Shown piece by piece: positions 35,800 through 44,834 of a stretch of DNA of 49,614 nucleotides; the first letter of the stretch is position 1; each line of letters opens with the position of its first letter. The notes beneath the pieces are model-generated. The model made no database searches. It worked only from the letters and a program-made list of their open reading frames with translations, and was not told the DNA's origin. Source of the DNA: Escherichia albertii NBRC 107761 = DSM 17582 (GTDB lineage Bacteria > Pseudomonadota > Gammaproteobacteria > Enterobacterales > Enterobacteriaceae); the NCBI RefSeq assembly GCF_000759775.1, contig NZ_BBMY01000022.1:1-49614 (forward strand). The letters are read 5' to 3'. A program made the position numbers and the translations under genes.

Positions 35800-36207
35800 T
35801 TACAGGAGAACAGCATGTCCAGATTCTTATCCTGTTCTGGTTCGGCTGTAGCGTCAGGTGGAGCGACAGCATTCGGGCTGTTCATCAGAACGGATTTCAG
35901 GATAGTGTGTGGTACATTTGCCGAAGCGTTATTTGTGGTCACGATGCCACGGGCGGTGTACTGTCGATCCTTGATTGCAGCAAAAACCGACTACGACAGT
36001 GTATCTGTGGATGCGCTGTGTGAGGTGATGGTGTCAGTGATACATAATCGAGTAGTGGCTGAAGCAAAAAAGGTTAGCTATCGTATGGTTCATTTTGCGG
36101 ATTGTTTCATAAGGGCTGGTGAAGTAAGATCTTAGAACAGTCAAAATTTATACAGTATAATCATAGTATTGCAGCAAGGTGGGTTATAATTGGAAGAGCG
36201 TTTAGAT

Positions 36208-37665
36208 ATGAATACATCTCATGTAAGAGTTGTAACTCATATGTGTGGTTTTTTGGTCTGGCTCTATAGCCTTTCGATGCTGCCACCGATGCTTGTAGCA
36301 TTGTTTTATAAAGAAAAAAGCCTGTTCGTTTTTTTTATAACATTCGTTATATTTTTTTGTATTGGTGGTGGTGCGTGGTATACAACTAAAAAATCGGGCA
36401 TTCAATTACGTACCCGTGATGGGTTTATTGTAATTGTAATGTTCTGGATTTTATTCTCTATTATTAGTGCATTTCCATTGTGGATTGATTCTGAACTAAA
36501 TTTAACGTTTGTTGATGCCTTGTTTGAAGGTGTTTCCGGGATAACTACAACTGGTGCAACTGTTATTGATGATGTTAGTTCTTTGCCACGAGCATATCTA
36601 TACTATCGCGCGCAGTTAAATTTTATAGGTGGTCTGGGAGTTATTGTTCTGGCGGTTGCAGTTTTGCCATTATTAGGTATTGGCGGCGCAAAGCTTTATC
36701 AGTCAGAAATGCCGGGACCATTCAAAGATGACAAATTGACACCTCGTCTGGCTGATACATCGCGCACACTTTGGATAACATATTCGTTATTAGGTGTTGT
36801 TTGTATTATCTCTTATCGGCTGGCAGGAATGCCTTTGTTTGATGCTGTCTGTCATGGGTTATCAACGGTCTCTCTGGGCGGCTTTTCAACGCATAGCGAG
36901 AGTATTGGTTATTTTAATAATCATCTGATTGAACTGGTGGCTGGCTCTTTCTCTCTGTTATCAGCTTTTAACTTTACTCTATGGTATGTTGTTATAAGCC
37001 GGAAAACGCTAAGGCCCTTAATCAGGGATGTTGAACTCCATTTCTTTTTATTAGTTGCGACAGGAATAATTGCCATTACAGCATTTCAGGTCTGGCATAT
37101 AGGTAAGTATGATTTATCTGAAAGTGTGATCCATTCATTTTTTCTGGCTAGCTCTATGTTAACGGATAATGGATTGGCCACGCAAGATTACTCAAGCTGG
37201 CCGGTGCATACGATAGTACTTCTGCTTTTATCTAGTTTTTTTGGCGGATGCATTGGGTCAACGTGTGGTGGGATTAAGTCACTGAGATTTCTAATACTGT
37301 TTAAACAAAGTAAACACGAATTAAATCAACTCTCTCATCCCAGAGCATTGTTGAGTGTCAGTGTGGGAGGGAAAATCGTCACAGAGCGTGTAATGCGTTC
37401 TGTATGGAGTTTCTTCTTTCTTTATACTTTATTTACAGTGTTTTTTATACTTATATTAAATGGTATGGGATATGATTTTCTGACATCTTTTGCGACAGTG
37501 GCGGCATGTATTAATAATATGGGATTAGGTTTCGGGGCTACAGCATCATCATTTGGAGTCCTTAATGATATTGCAAAATACTTAATGTGTATTGCCATGA
37601 TTTTAGGACGTCTTGAAATTTACCCTGTCATTATATTGTTTTCAGGTTTTTTCTGGCGCTCTTGA
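36208..37665 (+). CDS. trkG: TrkG, potassium uptake transporter subunit (prophage-type)
   Basis: TrkG is the K+-translocating membrane subunit of a Trk system; it works with the cytoplasmic NAD-binding ring TrkA. ATG 36208 gives 485 residues, the K-12 TrkG length, and the sequence matches K-12 TrkG at most positions from MNTSHVRVVTHMCGFLVW to the C-terminal FSGFFWRS. All four pore-loop filters are visible (TTTGATV about 113-119, VSLGGFST, SMLTDNGL, NNMGLGFG). In K-12 this gene lies in the Rac prophage; here it lies in a prophage relic beside sdsR. AT-rich codon use differs from the flanking core genes. It appears intact. Confidence 0.95.
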   Translation: MNTSHVRVVTHMCGFLVWLYSLSMLPPMLVALFYKEKSLFVFFITFVIFFCIGGGAWYTTKKSGIQLRTRDGFIVIVMFWILFSIISAFPLWIDSELNLTFVDALFEGVSGITTTGATVIDDVSSLPRAYLYYRAQLNFIGGLGVIVLAVAVLPLLGIGGAKLYQSEMPGPFKDDKLTPRLADTSRTLWITYSLLGVVCIISYRLAGMPLFDAVCHGLSTVSLGGFSTHSESIGYFNNHLIELVAGSFSLLSAFNFTLWYVVISRKTLRPLIRDVELHFFLLVATGIIAITAFQVWHIGKYDLSESVIHSFFLASSMLTDNGLATQDYSSWPVHTIVLLLLSSFFGGCIGSTCGGIKSLRFLILFKQSKHELNQLSHPRALLSVSVGGKIVTERVMRSVWSFFFLYTLFTVFFILILNGMGYDFLTSFATVAACINNMGLGFGATASSFGVLNDIAKYLMCIAMILGRLEIYPVIILFSGFFWRS

Positions 37666-38680
37666 TATAGCGCGTGCTAATAATTATGTATTGCTTTTCT
37701 GTATTATTGCAGCTCTCCAGTGAAGCGCTGCAATAATACAAAGAATTGTGCAAACTGCGTAAAGGTGGAGCGAAGAATACAAAAAAATTCATCTAATTAC
37801 GGAAATTGACAAAGATATTTTATTTATTCTGAATGAATCTGAAGGTAATGTTGCTGGGCCAGATCAGGTTGTGATTGATACATTTGATATTTAGTTTTTC
37901 TGTACGTATGCGGCGTATTGGCAATGTGGCCGCATACGGTTTTGTACATTCACTTAATAATTATATTGATAGGATATTAACTACTTAGCACAAAACTGCT
38001 TCTCTGAATGCCAATACTTTTACTATTACAGCGATTATTTGTTCATTAACTCCATTACTAAGACTTAGGCAGGATGTATCTTTTTCATGAACTTCGTTTA
38101 AATTTTTTAAAACGTGTCATTTTGTAGTAAATTTAAAATATTTCAGTGTTTTTTTTGTAATATTAAAAGATAATGTGGACTGCAAAATCTATTGTTTCTG
38201 TCGAGGTATTAAAATGCATAGATAAGTTATTTTTTTATTAGGTGTGTAGCGATATTTAATTTAGTTGTCTCTGGAGCGGTAACGATAAATGACTCTCCTG
38301 TTCTTAAAGATCATGATATATGTGGATACACTTTTCACCTTTATCAATAAGTTCACCAACAGAGGTTGCGACCCTTTAGTATCACTATATTTTCTTTTTT
38401 ACTTATGATCTTTCTTGCCGTTTATTGTTCCTGTTGAGTGCAGTAACTTGCCTCTGAGAGTCAGAATCAAGCGCCTGGCTTATCGGGTTATTTATTTTTT
38501 TTGTTAATCTTTATGAAAAGTATTTTTGTTTTAGTGCAAAAATATTTATTAGAGATAATTTTAATTGTTAATGTGTTAATTTTTATGATGGATATCATAT
38601 AATTTATTTTTTGTGCGTGTTGCGTGCAGGGATTAATATGTGTTAATGATGTTGTGTTTTTTATTCAGGAGAATCTCAAC
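37666..38680. other. AT-rich non-coding part of the island between trkG and nleF
   Basis: No intact gene is visible in about 1 kb. Fragments of former reading frames show up: ELCKLRKGGAKNTKKF followed by a frame ending LNESEGNVAGPDQVVIDTFDI (stop about 37893), and SGAVTINDSPVLKDHDICGY around 38270-38350 downstream of a broken start at 38214. I do not recognise them. A TATAAT at 38598-38603 lies 77 bases before the nleF start and is a candidate -10 box. Confidence 0.6.
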
Positions 38681-39250
38681 ATGTTGCCGACTAATAATGG
38701 AGCTTCAAATCTTTATTCATGGATGTATGTATCCGGTAATGGTACTACGCCCGTTCCTGAGGCAGTGAGTGAACTTAACCATAATCATATCCTCACTCCA
38801 GAGCAGGAGGAAAAAGTGGCTGTTATGGTAACCGCATATTCCTGTGCAACAAATACCAGTGAGCGTGAAGATCTTTATCCTCCCATAAAAGATTTGGTTG
38901 ATGCTTTAATGACGAAAAGAGCGGAGGTATTTGAAGTACAAAATGAAGGTACCGATAACGTTAAAGGTGCTCTTCGTGAAGGAAAGACAACTGATGACCG
39001 GGATCGTTATGTCCGGGATCTGTTATTCCTGTATACATTGAAAACAGGAATGGATGATGTGAGGGCAGAAAAAGGATTGGCGCCATGTAAAGTGGATGAC
39101 CTGTTGAATCCTCATCACACGACAGAATTCGCTGGTGATCTAAAAGCACTCAAATGTCTGGTTGAAGGACGAAGCGACGATTATGCTCCTGGTGAGCCTG
39201 TTCAGGTGCCCGACCTTACTTACAACAAAGGTTCAATGCAATTTGGATAG
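38681..39250 (+). CDS. nleF: NleF-family type III secreted effector (caspase inhibitor) homolog
   Basis: The ATG at 38681 has a strong ribosome-binding site (caggagaa, 38667-38674) and gives 189 residues, the length of O157:H7 NleF. Several blocks match NleF as I recall it: NLYSWMYVSG near the N-terminus, VSELNHNH, the DRD-Y-RDL-FL segment, PHH, GDL-A-KCLVEG-SDD and VPDLTYNKGS near the end. NleF enters host cells through the LEE type III system and inhibits caspases-4, -8 and -9, its last four residues (LQCG) plugging the caspase-9 active site. Here the tail is MQFG, so the key contact residues differ. A longer ORF from 38624 is less likely. It has AT-rich island DNA on its upstream side and decayed pphA downstream. 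Confidence 0.88.
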   Translation: MLPTNNGASNLYSWMYVSGNGTTPVPEAVSELNHNHILTPEQEEKVAVMVTAYSCATNTSEREDLYPPIKDLVDALMTKRAEVFEVQNEGTDNVKGALREGKTTDDRDRYVRDLLFLYTLKTGMDDVRAEKGLAPCKVDDLLNPHHTTEFAGDLKALKCLVEGRSDDYAPGEPVQVPDLTYNKGSMQFG

Positions 39251-39343
39251 TCTATAATCTTTAACACGCGCTCACTGTCTAATTTCAATTTTTTAGCATT
39301 TTCATTGAAATGAAATAACTTTCTGCACGGGAGTGAAAAGTTG

Positions 39344-40032
39344 ATGAAACAGAGAGAGCGTGTCTATCAGAGAATTGATGGCAGTCAGTGGCGACATATT
39401 TGGCTGGTGGGGGATATTCATGGCTGTCTGACGCAACTGCGTACGAAATTATGGAACTACCGTTTTGAACCATGGCAAGACTTACTGATCTCGGTAGGTG
39501 ATGTCATTGATCGTGGCCTGGAGAGTTTGCGTTGCCTGCAACTACTGGAGCAACGTTGGGTTAGAGCGGTAAGAGGTAATCATGAGCAGATGGCGATGGA
39601 TGCGCTGGCATCACAACAGATGTCATTATGGTTCATGAATGGCGGCAACTGGTTTATCGGACTGGCTGATAAGCAACGGGAACAAGTGAAAATGATGCTG
39701 GTAAACTGCCAGCGTCTGCCGTGGATTATTGAACTGAACAGTAGCACGGGCAAACACGTTATTGCTCATGCTGATTACCCCAGCGATATTTATGAATAGC
39801 AAAAGGAAGTCGATCTACATCAAGTGTTGTGGAGCCGTTTGCGGTTGATTGAAGGTCAAAAGGGGCAGGGGATTACGGGCGCTGATCATTTCTGGTTCGG
39901 TCATACGCCATTACGCCATTACGCCATTACGCCATTACGCCATTACGCCATCGTGTAGATATCGGTAACTTGCATTATATCGATACTGGCGCTGTCTTCG
40001 GTGGGACGCTCACGCTGGAACAGCTCCAGTAA
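39344..40032 (+). pseudogene. pphA: pphA (prpA), serine/threonine phosphatase 1, inactivated
   Basis: PphA is a PP1-type metallophosphatase of about 218 residues. The motifs GDIHGCL, GDVIDRG, RGNHEQM and HADYP are intact up to residue 151. There a Trp codon (TGG in K-12, YEWQK) has become TAG at 39797-39799. Beyond it the K-12-like sequence continues (DLHQVLWSR, GADHFWFGHTPLRH) until an 8-bp tandem repeat (39905-39951), expanded by four units (32 bp), shifts the frame. The normal C-terminus (YIDTGAVFGG...) resumes in the other frame and ends at 40032, next to yebW. The truncated protein lacks the last metal-site region. Confidence 0.93.
39905..39951. repeat. Octanucleotide tandem repeat (acgccatt) in pphA
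   Basis: Five complete copies of acgccatt are followed by a 7-base partial copy (acgccat). The ancestral coding sequence (HTPLRHRV) needs only one full plus one partial copy, so four units were added. 32 bases is not a multiple of three, so the reading frame is broken. Slipped-strand mispairing is the likely origin. Confidence 0.97.
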
Positions 40033-40224
40033 TTAAAAATCACTGTGCTTTTGGGCCGGTCGCCAGAATCCATCAATAAAATCTTCAATGGGAAAACAGC
40101 CGCCGTGGCGGATTCGTTGATCGTTCATTGAGTAAAGGCACTGCAGCTCAGTGTTGTAGACATCCACAACAATGTCTTCACAACCCGCGTCCAGATAACA
40201 AACAAAAAGTACCAGCGCGAACAT
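40033..40224 (-). CDS. yebW: YebW, small uncharacterised protein
   Basis: This 63-residue protein of unknown function is found in the same place in K-12 and is nearly the same in sequence (MFALVLFVCYLDAGCEDIVV...FIDGFWRP). Four cysteines lie in two loose pairs. Its stop codon directly abuts the end of the pphA pseudogene on the other strand. No clear signal peptide or membrane segment beyond the hydrophobic first ten residues. Confidence 0.85.
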   Translation of the reverse strand: MFALVLFVCYLDAGCEDIVVDVYNTELQCLYSMNDQRIRHGGCFPIEDFIDGFWRPAQKHSDF

Positions 40225-40299
40225 TTCATCCCCGAAGTGTGGTGCCGTACCGTTAAGTTTAGGAGAGGATTTTACTACGGGAAAATAATCAGGATAAAT

Positions 40300-40326
40300 A
40301 ACCCGTCATGCCGACGGGTTCTTTTT
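40300..40326. terminator. Hairpin between yebW and yebV
   Basis: Arms aacccgtc (40300-40307) and gacgggtt (40313-40320) form an 8-bp stem. A T-run follows on the + strand, and a weaker tatttat follows on the minus strand, where it would end yebV. Confidence 0.7.
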
Positions 40327-40329
40327 GGA

Positions 40330-40566
40330 TCAGGCAAGACGCATAATCCAGGCATCAGATTTTTGATCGTAGCGGGTACGGTACAGGACAGAGTGTTCGC
40401 CGTTTAGCAGAGCCGGGATGCTGGTTTCGGCATCCCAGGCATCCAGTTGCATACATAAGTCGGGGTCAGATTTACAGGGAATAGTTAACGTTCGAGTGCC
40501 TGGCGATTCGCCGTGCAACTCACCGTCGTCGATTTCATAAGCGCCTATGCGCACACTGGTTTTCAT
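40330..40566 (-). CDS. yebV: YebV, small uncharacterised protein
   Basis: This 78-residue acidic protein of unknown function starts at ATG 40564-40566 (MKTSVRIGAYEIDDGELHG), the K-12 start; five extra upstream codons are possible but unlikely. In E. coli, yebV has been reported as stress-induced; nothing here shows the regulator. The upstream neighbour on the same strand is rsmF. Confidence 0.88.
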   Translation of the reverse strand: MKTSVRIGAYEIDDGELHGESPGTRTLTIPCKSDPDLCMQLDAWDAETSIPALLNGEHSVLYRTRYDQKSDAWIMRLA

Positions 40567-40681
40567 CTTCGTGCTCTCCATTTAAGTGCCGATTGTGGTA
40601 CGACCAGTTCGGCCGCACCATTTTTCAGCGTAGTCAAGGCAGTCAGATTCGCCAGTCAAAACGTGCGCTTTTTGTGCGTTG

Positions 40682-42121
40682 TCAGAGGTTGCCGGTAAAC
40701 AGTTTTCCGTCACGCACCAGTTCTCGCGGGTAACTGTTCTTCAAGCGCGAGCCAATGCGTTTAGCTAAGCCGAGCGGTTGATGTTGAAAAGTGACTAACA
40801 CATCATCTGATGTTGGTGCGGCTTGCGGGTAAACATCTCGTCCGCGATACCATTCTTCCGCTTCCTGTGCTGTCAGCTCGAACGCGTTAGCGTTGTCGGG
40901 CGATGCCAGCGCAATGACCGCTTCATGCTGCCAGCGATACCCTTTGTTATGCACCTCGGCAAGTTTTATTCCCGGACGGGAAAACCGAACTTTACCGATT
41001 AACACTTCGATGCCAACCGGGAATAACCAGACTTCTTTATCACGTTGCCAAAGGCGCAGATTGTTACCCCACTGTAAGCCAACGCTCTCTGCTGCCAGGC
41101 TGATTTGAGAGGCTTCGCGTGTCTTTAATGGGCTAAACGGAAAATTTCCGACTTTATATTTCGGTGTGGGTAAAGCCGGAATCGTCTGGGTTTTACGCAG
41201 CCGGGCAACGAAAAAGCCTTCGCAGTCGTAAATTTGTGGAAAAATGTGCAAAAAGCCTTCTTCGGTCAGCGCCTTGTCCGCACCAGAGAAAAGATCGCCA
41301 AGCGGTAAAAATTCTACTGCATCGGGGTAAGTCTCTTTCAGCCATAGACAAACGGCTTCGTTTTCTTCCCGGTTTAATGTGCAGGTTGAGTAAACCAGCG
41401 TACCGCCAGGGCGTAGCGCATGAAATGCGCTATCGATCAGTTCCCGCTGGGTCGCGGCGATTTCCAGATTGCTTTCCGGCGACCAGTTTTTCAGCGCATC
41501 GGGATCTTTACGTACCACGCCTTCACCGGAACAGGGGGCGTCCAGCAAAATAGCATCGAACATTTCTGGCAGTGCCGCACCAAACACGCGGCCATCAAAA
41601 TGCGTTAACGCAACGTTACTAATGCCACAACGACTGATATTGGCGTGCAACACTTTTACCCGACTGGCAGAAAACTCATTGGCAAGGATCGCCCCTTCGT
41701 TATTCATCCGGGCGGCAATTTGCGTGGTTTTTGAACCGGGCGCGGCAGCGACATCCATCACCCGTTGCGGAGAATTATCGTCGGCAAACAGCGCAGCAAC
41801 GGGCAACATTGAACTGGCTTCCTGAATATAAAACAGGCCGCTTAAATGTTCAGCGGTGCTACCCAGCGGCAATGCATCGTCATCGCTACGTTCAATCCAG
41901 AAACCTTCTTCACACCACGGAATCGGCGTTAATGTCCAGCCATAAGGCGCTGTTAATTGCAGGAAATCAGCCACGGAAATTTTCAGCGTATTAACGCGAA
42001 TGCTACGACGCAACGGGCGCTGACAGGCAGCAAGAAAATCATCAAAAGAGAGCGTCGAAGGCAGCACTTCGCGCATTTGCGTCAGAAAGGCGTCTGGGAA
42101 ATAAACGGCGTGTTGGGCCAC
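40682..42121 (-). CDS. rsmF: RsmF (YebU), 16S rRNA m5C1407 methyltransferase
   Basis: RsmF methylates C1407 of 16S rRNA within the 30S subunit. The 479-residue protein has the NOL1/NOP2/Sun catalytic domain, with SAM motif [13 protein letters not shown], the motif IV cysteine in [10 protein letters not shown] and the catalytic motif VI cysteine in VYSTCTLN. It also has the C-terminal PUA-like extension of RsmF. Length equals K-12. letB is upstream with a 79-base gap on the same strand. Confidence 0.97.
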   Translation of the reverse strand: MAQHAVYFPDAFLTQMREVLPSTLSFDDFLAACQRPLRRSIRVNTLKISVADFLQLTAPYGWTLTPIPWCEEGFWIERSDDDALPLGSTAEHLSGLFYIQEASSMLPVAALFADDNSPQRVMDVAAAPGSKTTQIAARMNNEGAILANEFSASRVKVLHANISRCGISNVALTHFDGRVFGAALPEMFDAILLDAPCSGEGVVRKDPDALKNWSPESNLEIAATQRELIDSAFHALRPGGTLVYSTCTLNREENEAVCLWLKETYPDAVEFLPLGDLFSGADKALTEEGFLHIFPQIYDCEGFFVARLRKTQTIPALPTPKYKVGNFPFSPLKTREASQISLAAESVGLQWGNNLRLWQRDKEVWLFPVGIEVLIGKVRFSRPGIKLAEVHNKGYRWQHEAVIALASPDNANAFELTAQEAEEWYRGRDVYPQAAPTSDDVLVTFQHQPLGLAKRIGSRLKNSYPRELVRDGKLFTGNL

Positions 42122-42200
42122 AAGTATATACCACCGGCAAAAAAACAGGCGCGCAGTTTAGCATAAACACTCCGGCGCAAGCACGCCGGAGCTGTACGCA

Positions 42201-44834
42201 TTATCGTGGTAGTGCAGTTCCCCACTCACGCCACTCTTTCGGTTCGCTTTCCAGTAACAGGAAGTGTTTGCCTTCCTGGGCTTTCGGCGCCAGCGGCGTG
42301 CCGGGCGGAGTCGCGAAAGCAATGCCGCCACGGATAAACTGGTTAAAGGTGCCTGTTTTCACCACGCCGCCCGTCAGACCAAAGTCCAGACTGTAACCCG
42401 ATGCCAACCAGAAGACGGAATTGTTACGCACCAGGTGTTGGTAGCGTTTACTGATGCGCATCGCGATCATTACACGGTCTGACAGTGTCCCCAGTGTCAT
42501 TCCGGTGACTGTGCCCACTTCCAGACCACGGAACAATACGGGCGTCCCAATGCCTAACGAACCGGCCTCCGGCGCTTCGACAATAATACTTAAGCCATCG
42601 AGGTAACGAGAATCGGTAATGGTGGTCTCTTGTAATTCAAAATCACGACGAGGATTACCACGCCCTGGTTCGACATTGATATACGGCTGGAGGAGGGTAT
42701 CGAGATGCTCAACGCCTGCCGCCGAAATTTGCGGTGTGACTACCGAAAAGTGTGTACCACCACGGGCGAAGGTCTGGACATATTCCGGGTAAAGTACCGC
42801 TTTCGCCTGTACTTCATTGCGTTCGGTGATCAGATCCAGCGTCTGGATTTGCCCGATATCAATACCGAGATAGCGAATTGGCATGCCGACCGCCAGTTTC
42901 CCGGCATCAAAAGCATGGAGAGTGATCTGTCCGCCGACTGCGCGAGCGGCGGTTTCCGAAGCGTACAGAACACGCTTATCGCCTTTGCGTTGACTGGCAC
43001 TCGCGCCGCTAAGGTTATCGAAGCTGATTGCGCCCTTTAATGCTCTGGAGAGAGGAGACGCCTGAACGGTCAGGCCACTGCCGTTAAGCTGAATTTTCGC
43101 CCCGCCTTCAGCCCAGAACACACTATTGTTGGTCAGGAGATTACGGTATTCAGGTTTGATATGCAGATCGATATCAAACGCATTGGCCCGTGGACGTACG
43201 GTGATCACTTCTCCGACTTCAAACTTACGGTACAGCACGACAGATCCCGCCTGTACGTCTGGTAGAGTTTCTGCGCTTAAACTGACCGTCGTGGTGGGTA
43301 AATCGCTAAGGCTGTTTTCCAGGGCTTTTTCCAGATTGGCATACAGCGGGTAGGTGGCTTTCATCTCACCTTTTTTGCCCGGCAAAATGCGGATACCGCC
43401 ATTGATCCATTCCGAAGCGCTGGCACCGAGAAACTCCACGCCATCCAGTCCCACTTTTACGTCGACACGGCTGTTGACGACAAATTTGCTATCGCCTTTT
43501 ACCAGTTCGCGATGCTGTGGTTCAATGGCAACGATAAAGGTGACGCCTTTGTCGGTGAGTTTACGATCAATAACCTGGCCTACCTGCACGCCATGTAGAA
43601 TCAATGGTTGACCCGCGTCAATGCCATAACTTTCGGAGGCCGTCAGGGTAAGCGTCAGAGCATTCTGTTCATGCAACAACGCTTTTTCGCCAGGAATAAC
43701 GACAAACTCTTTACGTGGTTCACCATCACCGGGCACCAGTTCGAACGTTTTTCCGGTCAGAAGGGCGCTAATATTGGCATCGCTGAGGGATAATTTCGGA
43801 TTACGTAATTCTATGCGGGTATTTTCACGTAATAGCGCCACGACGCCGGGATCAACGGTCATTTCACCCGTTACTTTGCCGCCGGGATTTAAATCCAGTT
43901 TGGTGAGTTTCCCGACTTCCAGTCCCTGATACATTAACGGCGTGGTATCGACGCTCAATCCTGTGCCGCCTGGCAGATCCAGTTTAATAATTACGCCACG
44001 TTGACTGTGGGCTAAATCTTTATACAAACCAAAAGTATCATCTGGCGCCGCAGGTTTTGAGTCATCTGGTGAATCGAAAGCGATCGCGCCGTTAACCAGT
44101 GCTGCCAGGCTTTCCAGTTTCACTTTCGCGCCACTCAGACTGACATTGGCATCAACGCCGGAAACGTTCCAGAAACGGCTGCCTTTTTTCACCAGATCGG
44201 TGAATCGTCGTTCAATCAGTACATCGATTACCACCCCTTGTTTATTGGGATTGATGGTGTAGTCATACACGCGCCCGACCGGGATTTTACGGAAATAGAC
44301 TAACGAACCGCTATTCAGCGAACCAAGATCGGGGGCTTGCAGATGGATCATCAGGTCGCCATTATCCAGCCGATATTTCGGTTGGGTATCGAGTGCGACA
44401 AAGTGATCCTGCTCTTTACCTCTACCTGGCATCATACCTATGTAGTTACCGCCGACCAGCGCGTCCAGCCCGGAAACACCTGCCAGCGAGGCCTTCGGCG
44501 TCACCAGCCAGAATTGTGTCTCTTCGCGTAGCGCATCTTTCATATCGGACTTGATGCTAACTTTTACTTCAATCTTACGTAGATCGTCGCTGAGGCGGAC
44601 ATCCTGCACTGTTCCAACCTCAACCCCCTGATAACGAACAGGCGTGCGGCCAGGGACAATACCGTCCGCTGACATAAAGTCGATGGTGACGGTATTACCC
44701 CGGTCCTGATAACTGCCCCAAATCAGCCAACCAGCAATCATTAGCGCGATGAATGGCAGCAGCCAGAAAGGTGAGATACGTCGTTTGGTTTTAATCTGCG
44801 CTTCAGTCGTCGAAGCGGGCGTTTCCTGACTCAT
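42201..44834 (-). CDS. letB: LetB (YebT), MCE-domain lipid-transport tunnel
   Basis: LetB forms a hexameric, seven-ring periplasmic tunnel between inner and outer membranes for phospholipid transport. ATG at 44832-44834 ([11 protein letters not shown]) gives 877 residues, the K-12 length. A single N-terminal membrane segment (about 20-40) is followed by seven tandem MCE repeats, each recognisable by a GxPVxxxGxxVG-type strand, for example [14 protein letters not shown] near residue 62 and [13 protein letters not shown] near the end. It overlaps the letA 3' end by 32 bases, so the pair is translationally linked. Confidence 0.96.
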   Translation of the reverse strand: MSQETPASTTEAQIKTKRRISPFWLLPFIALMIAGWLIWGSYQDRGNTVTIDFMSADGIVPGRTPVRYQGVEVGTVQDVRLSDDLRKIEVKVSIKSDMKDALREETQFWLVTPKASLAGVSGLDALVGGNYIGMMPGRGKEQDHFVALDTQPKYRLDNGDLMIHLQAPDLGSLNSGSLVYFRKIPVGRVYDYTINPNKQGVVIDVLIERRFTDLVKKGSRFWNVSGVDANVSLSGAKVKLESLAALVNGAIAFDSPDDSKPAAPDDTFGLYKDLAHSQRGVIIKLDLPGGTGLSVDTTPLMYQGLEVGKLTKLDLNPGGKVTGEMTVDPGVVALLRENTRIELRNPKLSLSDANISALLTGKTFELVPGDGEPRKEFVVIPGEKALLHEQNALTLTLTASESYGIDAGQPLILHGVQVGQVIDRKLTDKGVTFIVAIEPQHRELVKGDSKFVVNSRVDVKVGLDGVEFLGASASEWINGGIRILPGKKGEMKATYPLYANLEKALENSLSDLPTTTVSLSAETLPDVQAGSVVLYRKFEVGEVITVRPRANAFDIDLHIKPEYRNLLTNNSVFWAEGGAKIQLNGSGLTVQASPLSRALKGAISFDNLSGASASQRKGDKRVLYASETAARAVGGQITLHAFDAGKLAVGMPIRYLGIDIGQIQTLDLITERNEVQAKAVLYPEYVQTFARGGTHFSVVTPQISAAGVEHLDTLLQPYINVEPGRGNPRRDFELQETTITDSRYLDGLSIIVEAPEAGSLGIGTPVLFRGLEVGTVTGMTLGTLSDRVMIAMRISKRYQHLVRNNSVFWLASGYSLDFGLTGGVVKTGTFNQFIRGGIAFATPPGTPLAPKAQEGKHFLLLESEPKEWREWGTALPR

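Larger units (their letters stand above)
34944..36207. other. Left part of decayed prophage island (sdsR to trkG)
   Basis: This AT-rich DNA replaces the short sdsR-pphA spacer of K-12. It holds an SdsR-tail look-alike at 35001-35016, an integrase relic (35024-35280), a GC-rich patch with an inverted repeat (gcggct/agccgc near 35551-35575) flanked by gggaca repeats, and minus-strand prophage-like ORF relics (35695-36000). No intact phage structural, lysis or repressor gene is seen. A tataat-like box lies at 36184-36190, about 20 bases before trkG. Confidence 0.75.

Noticed and set aside
35815-36135. 106-codon + strand ORF upstream of trkG
   Set aside because: The minus strand gives a more protein-like reading in the same stretch, and the + frame has no recognisable motif; treated as island debris.
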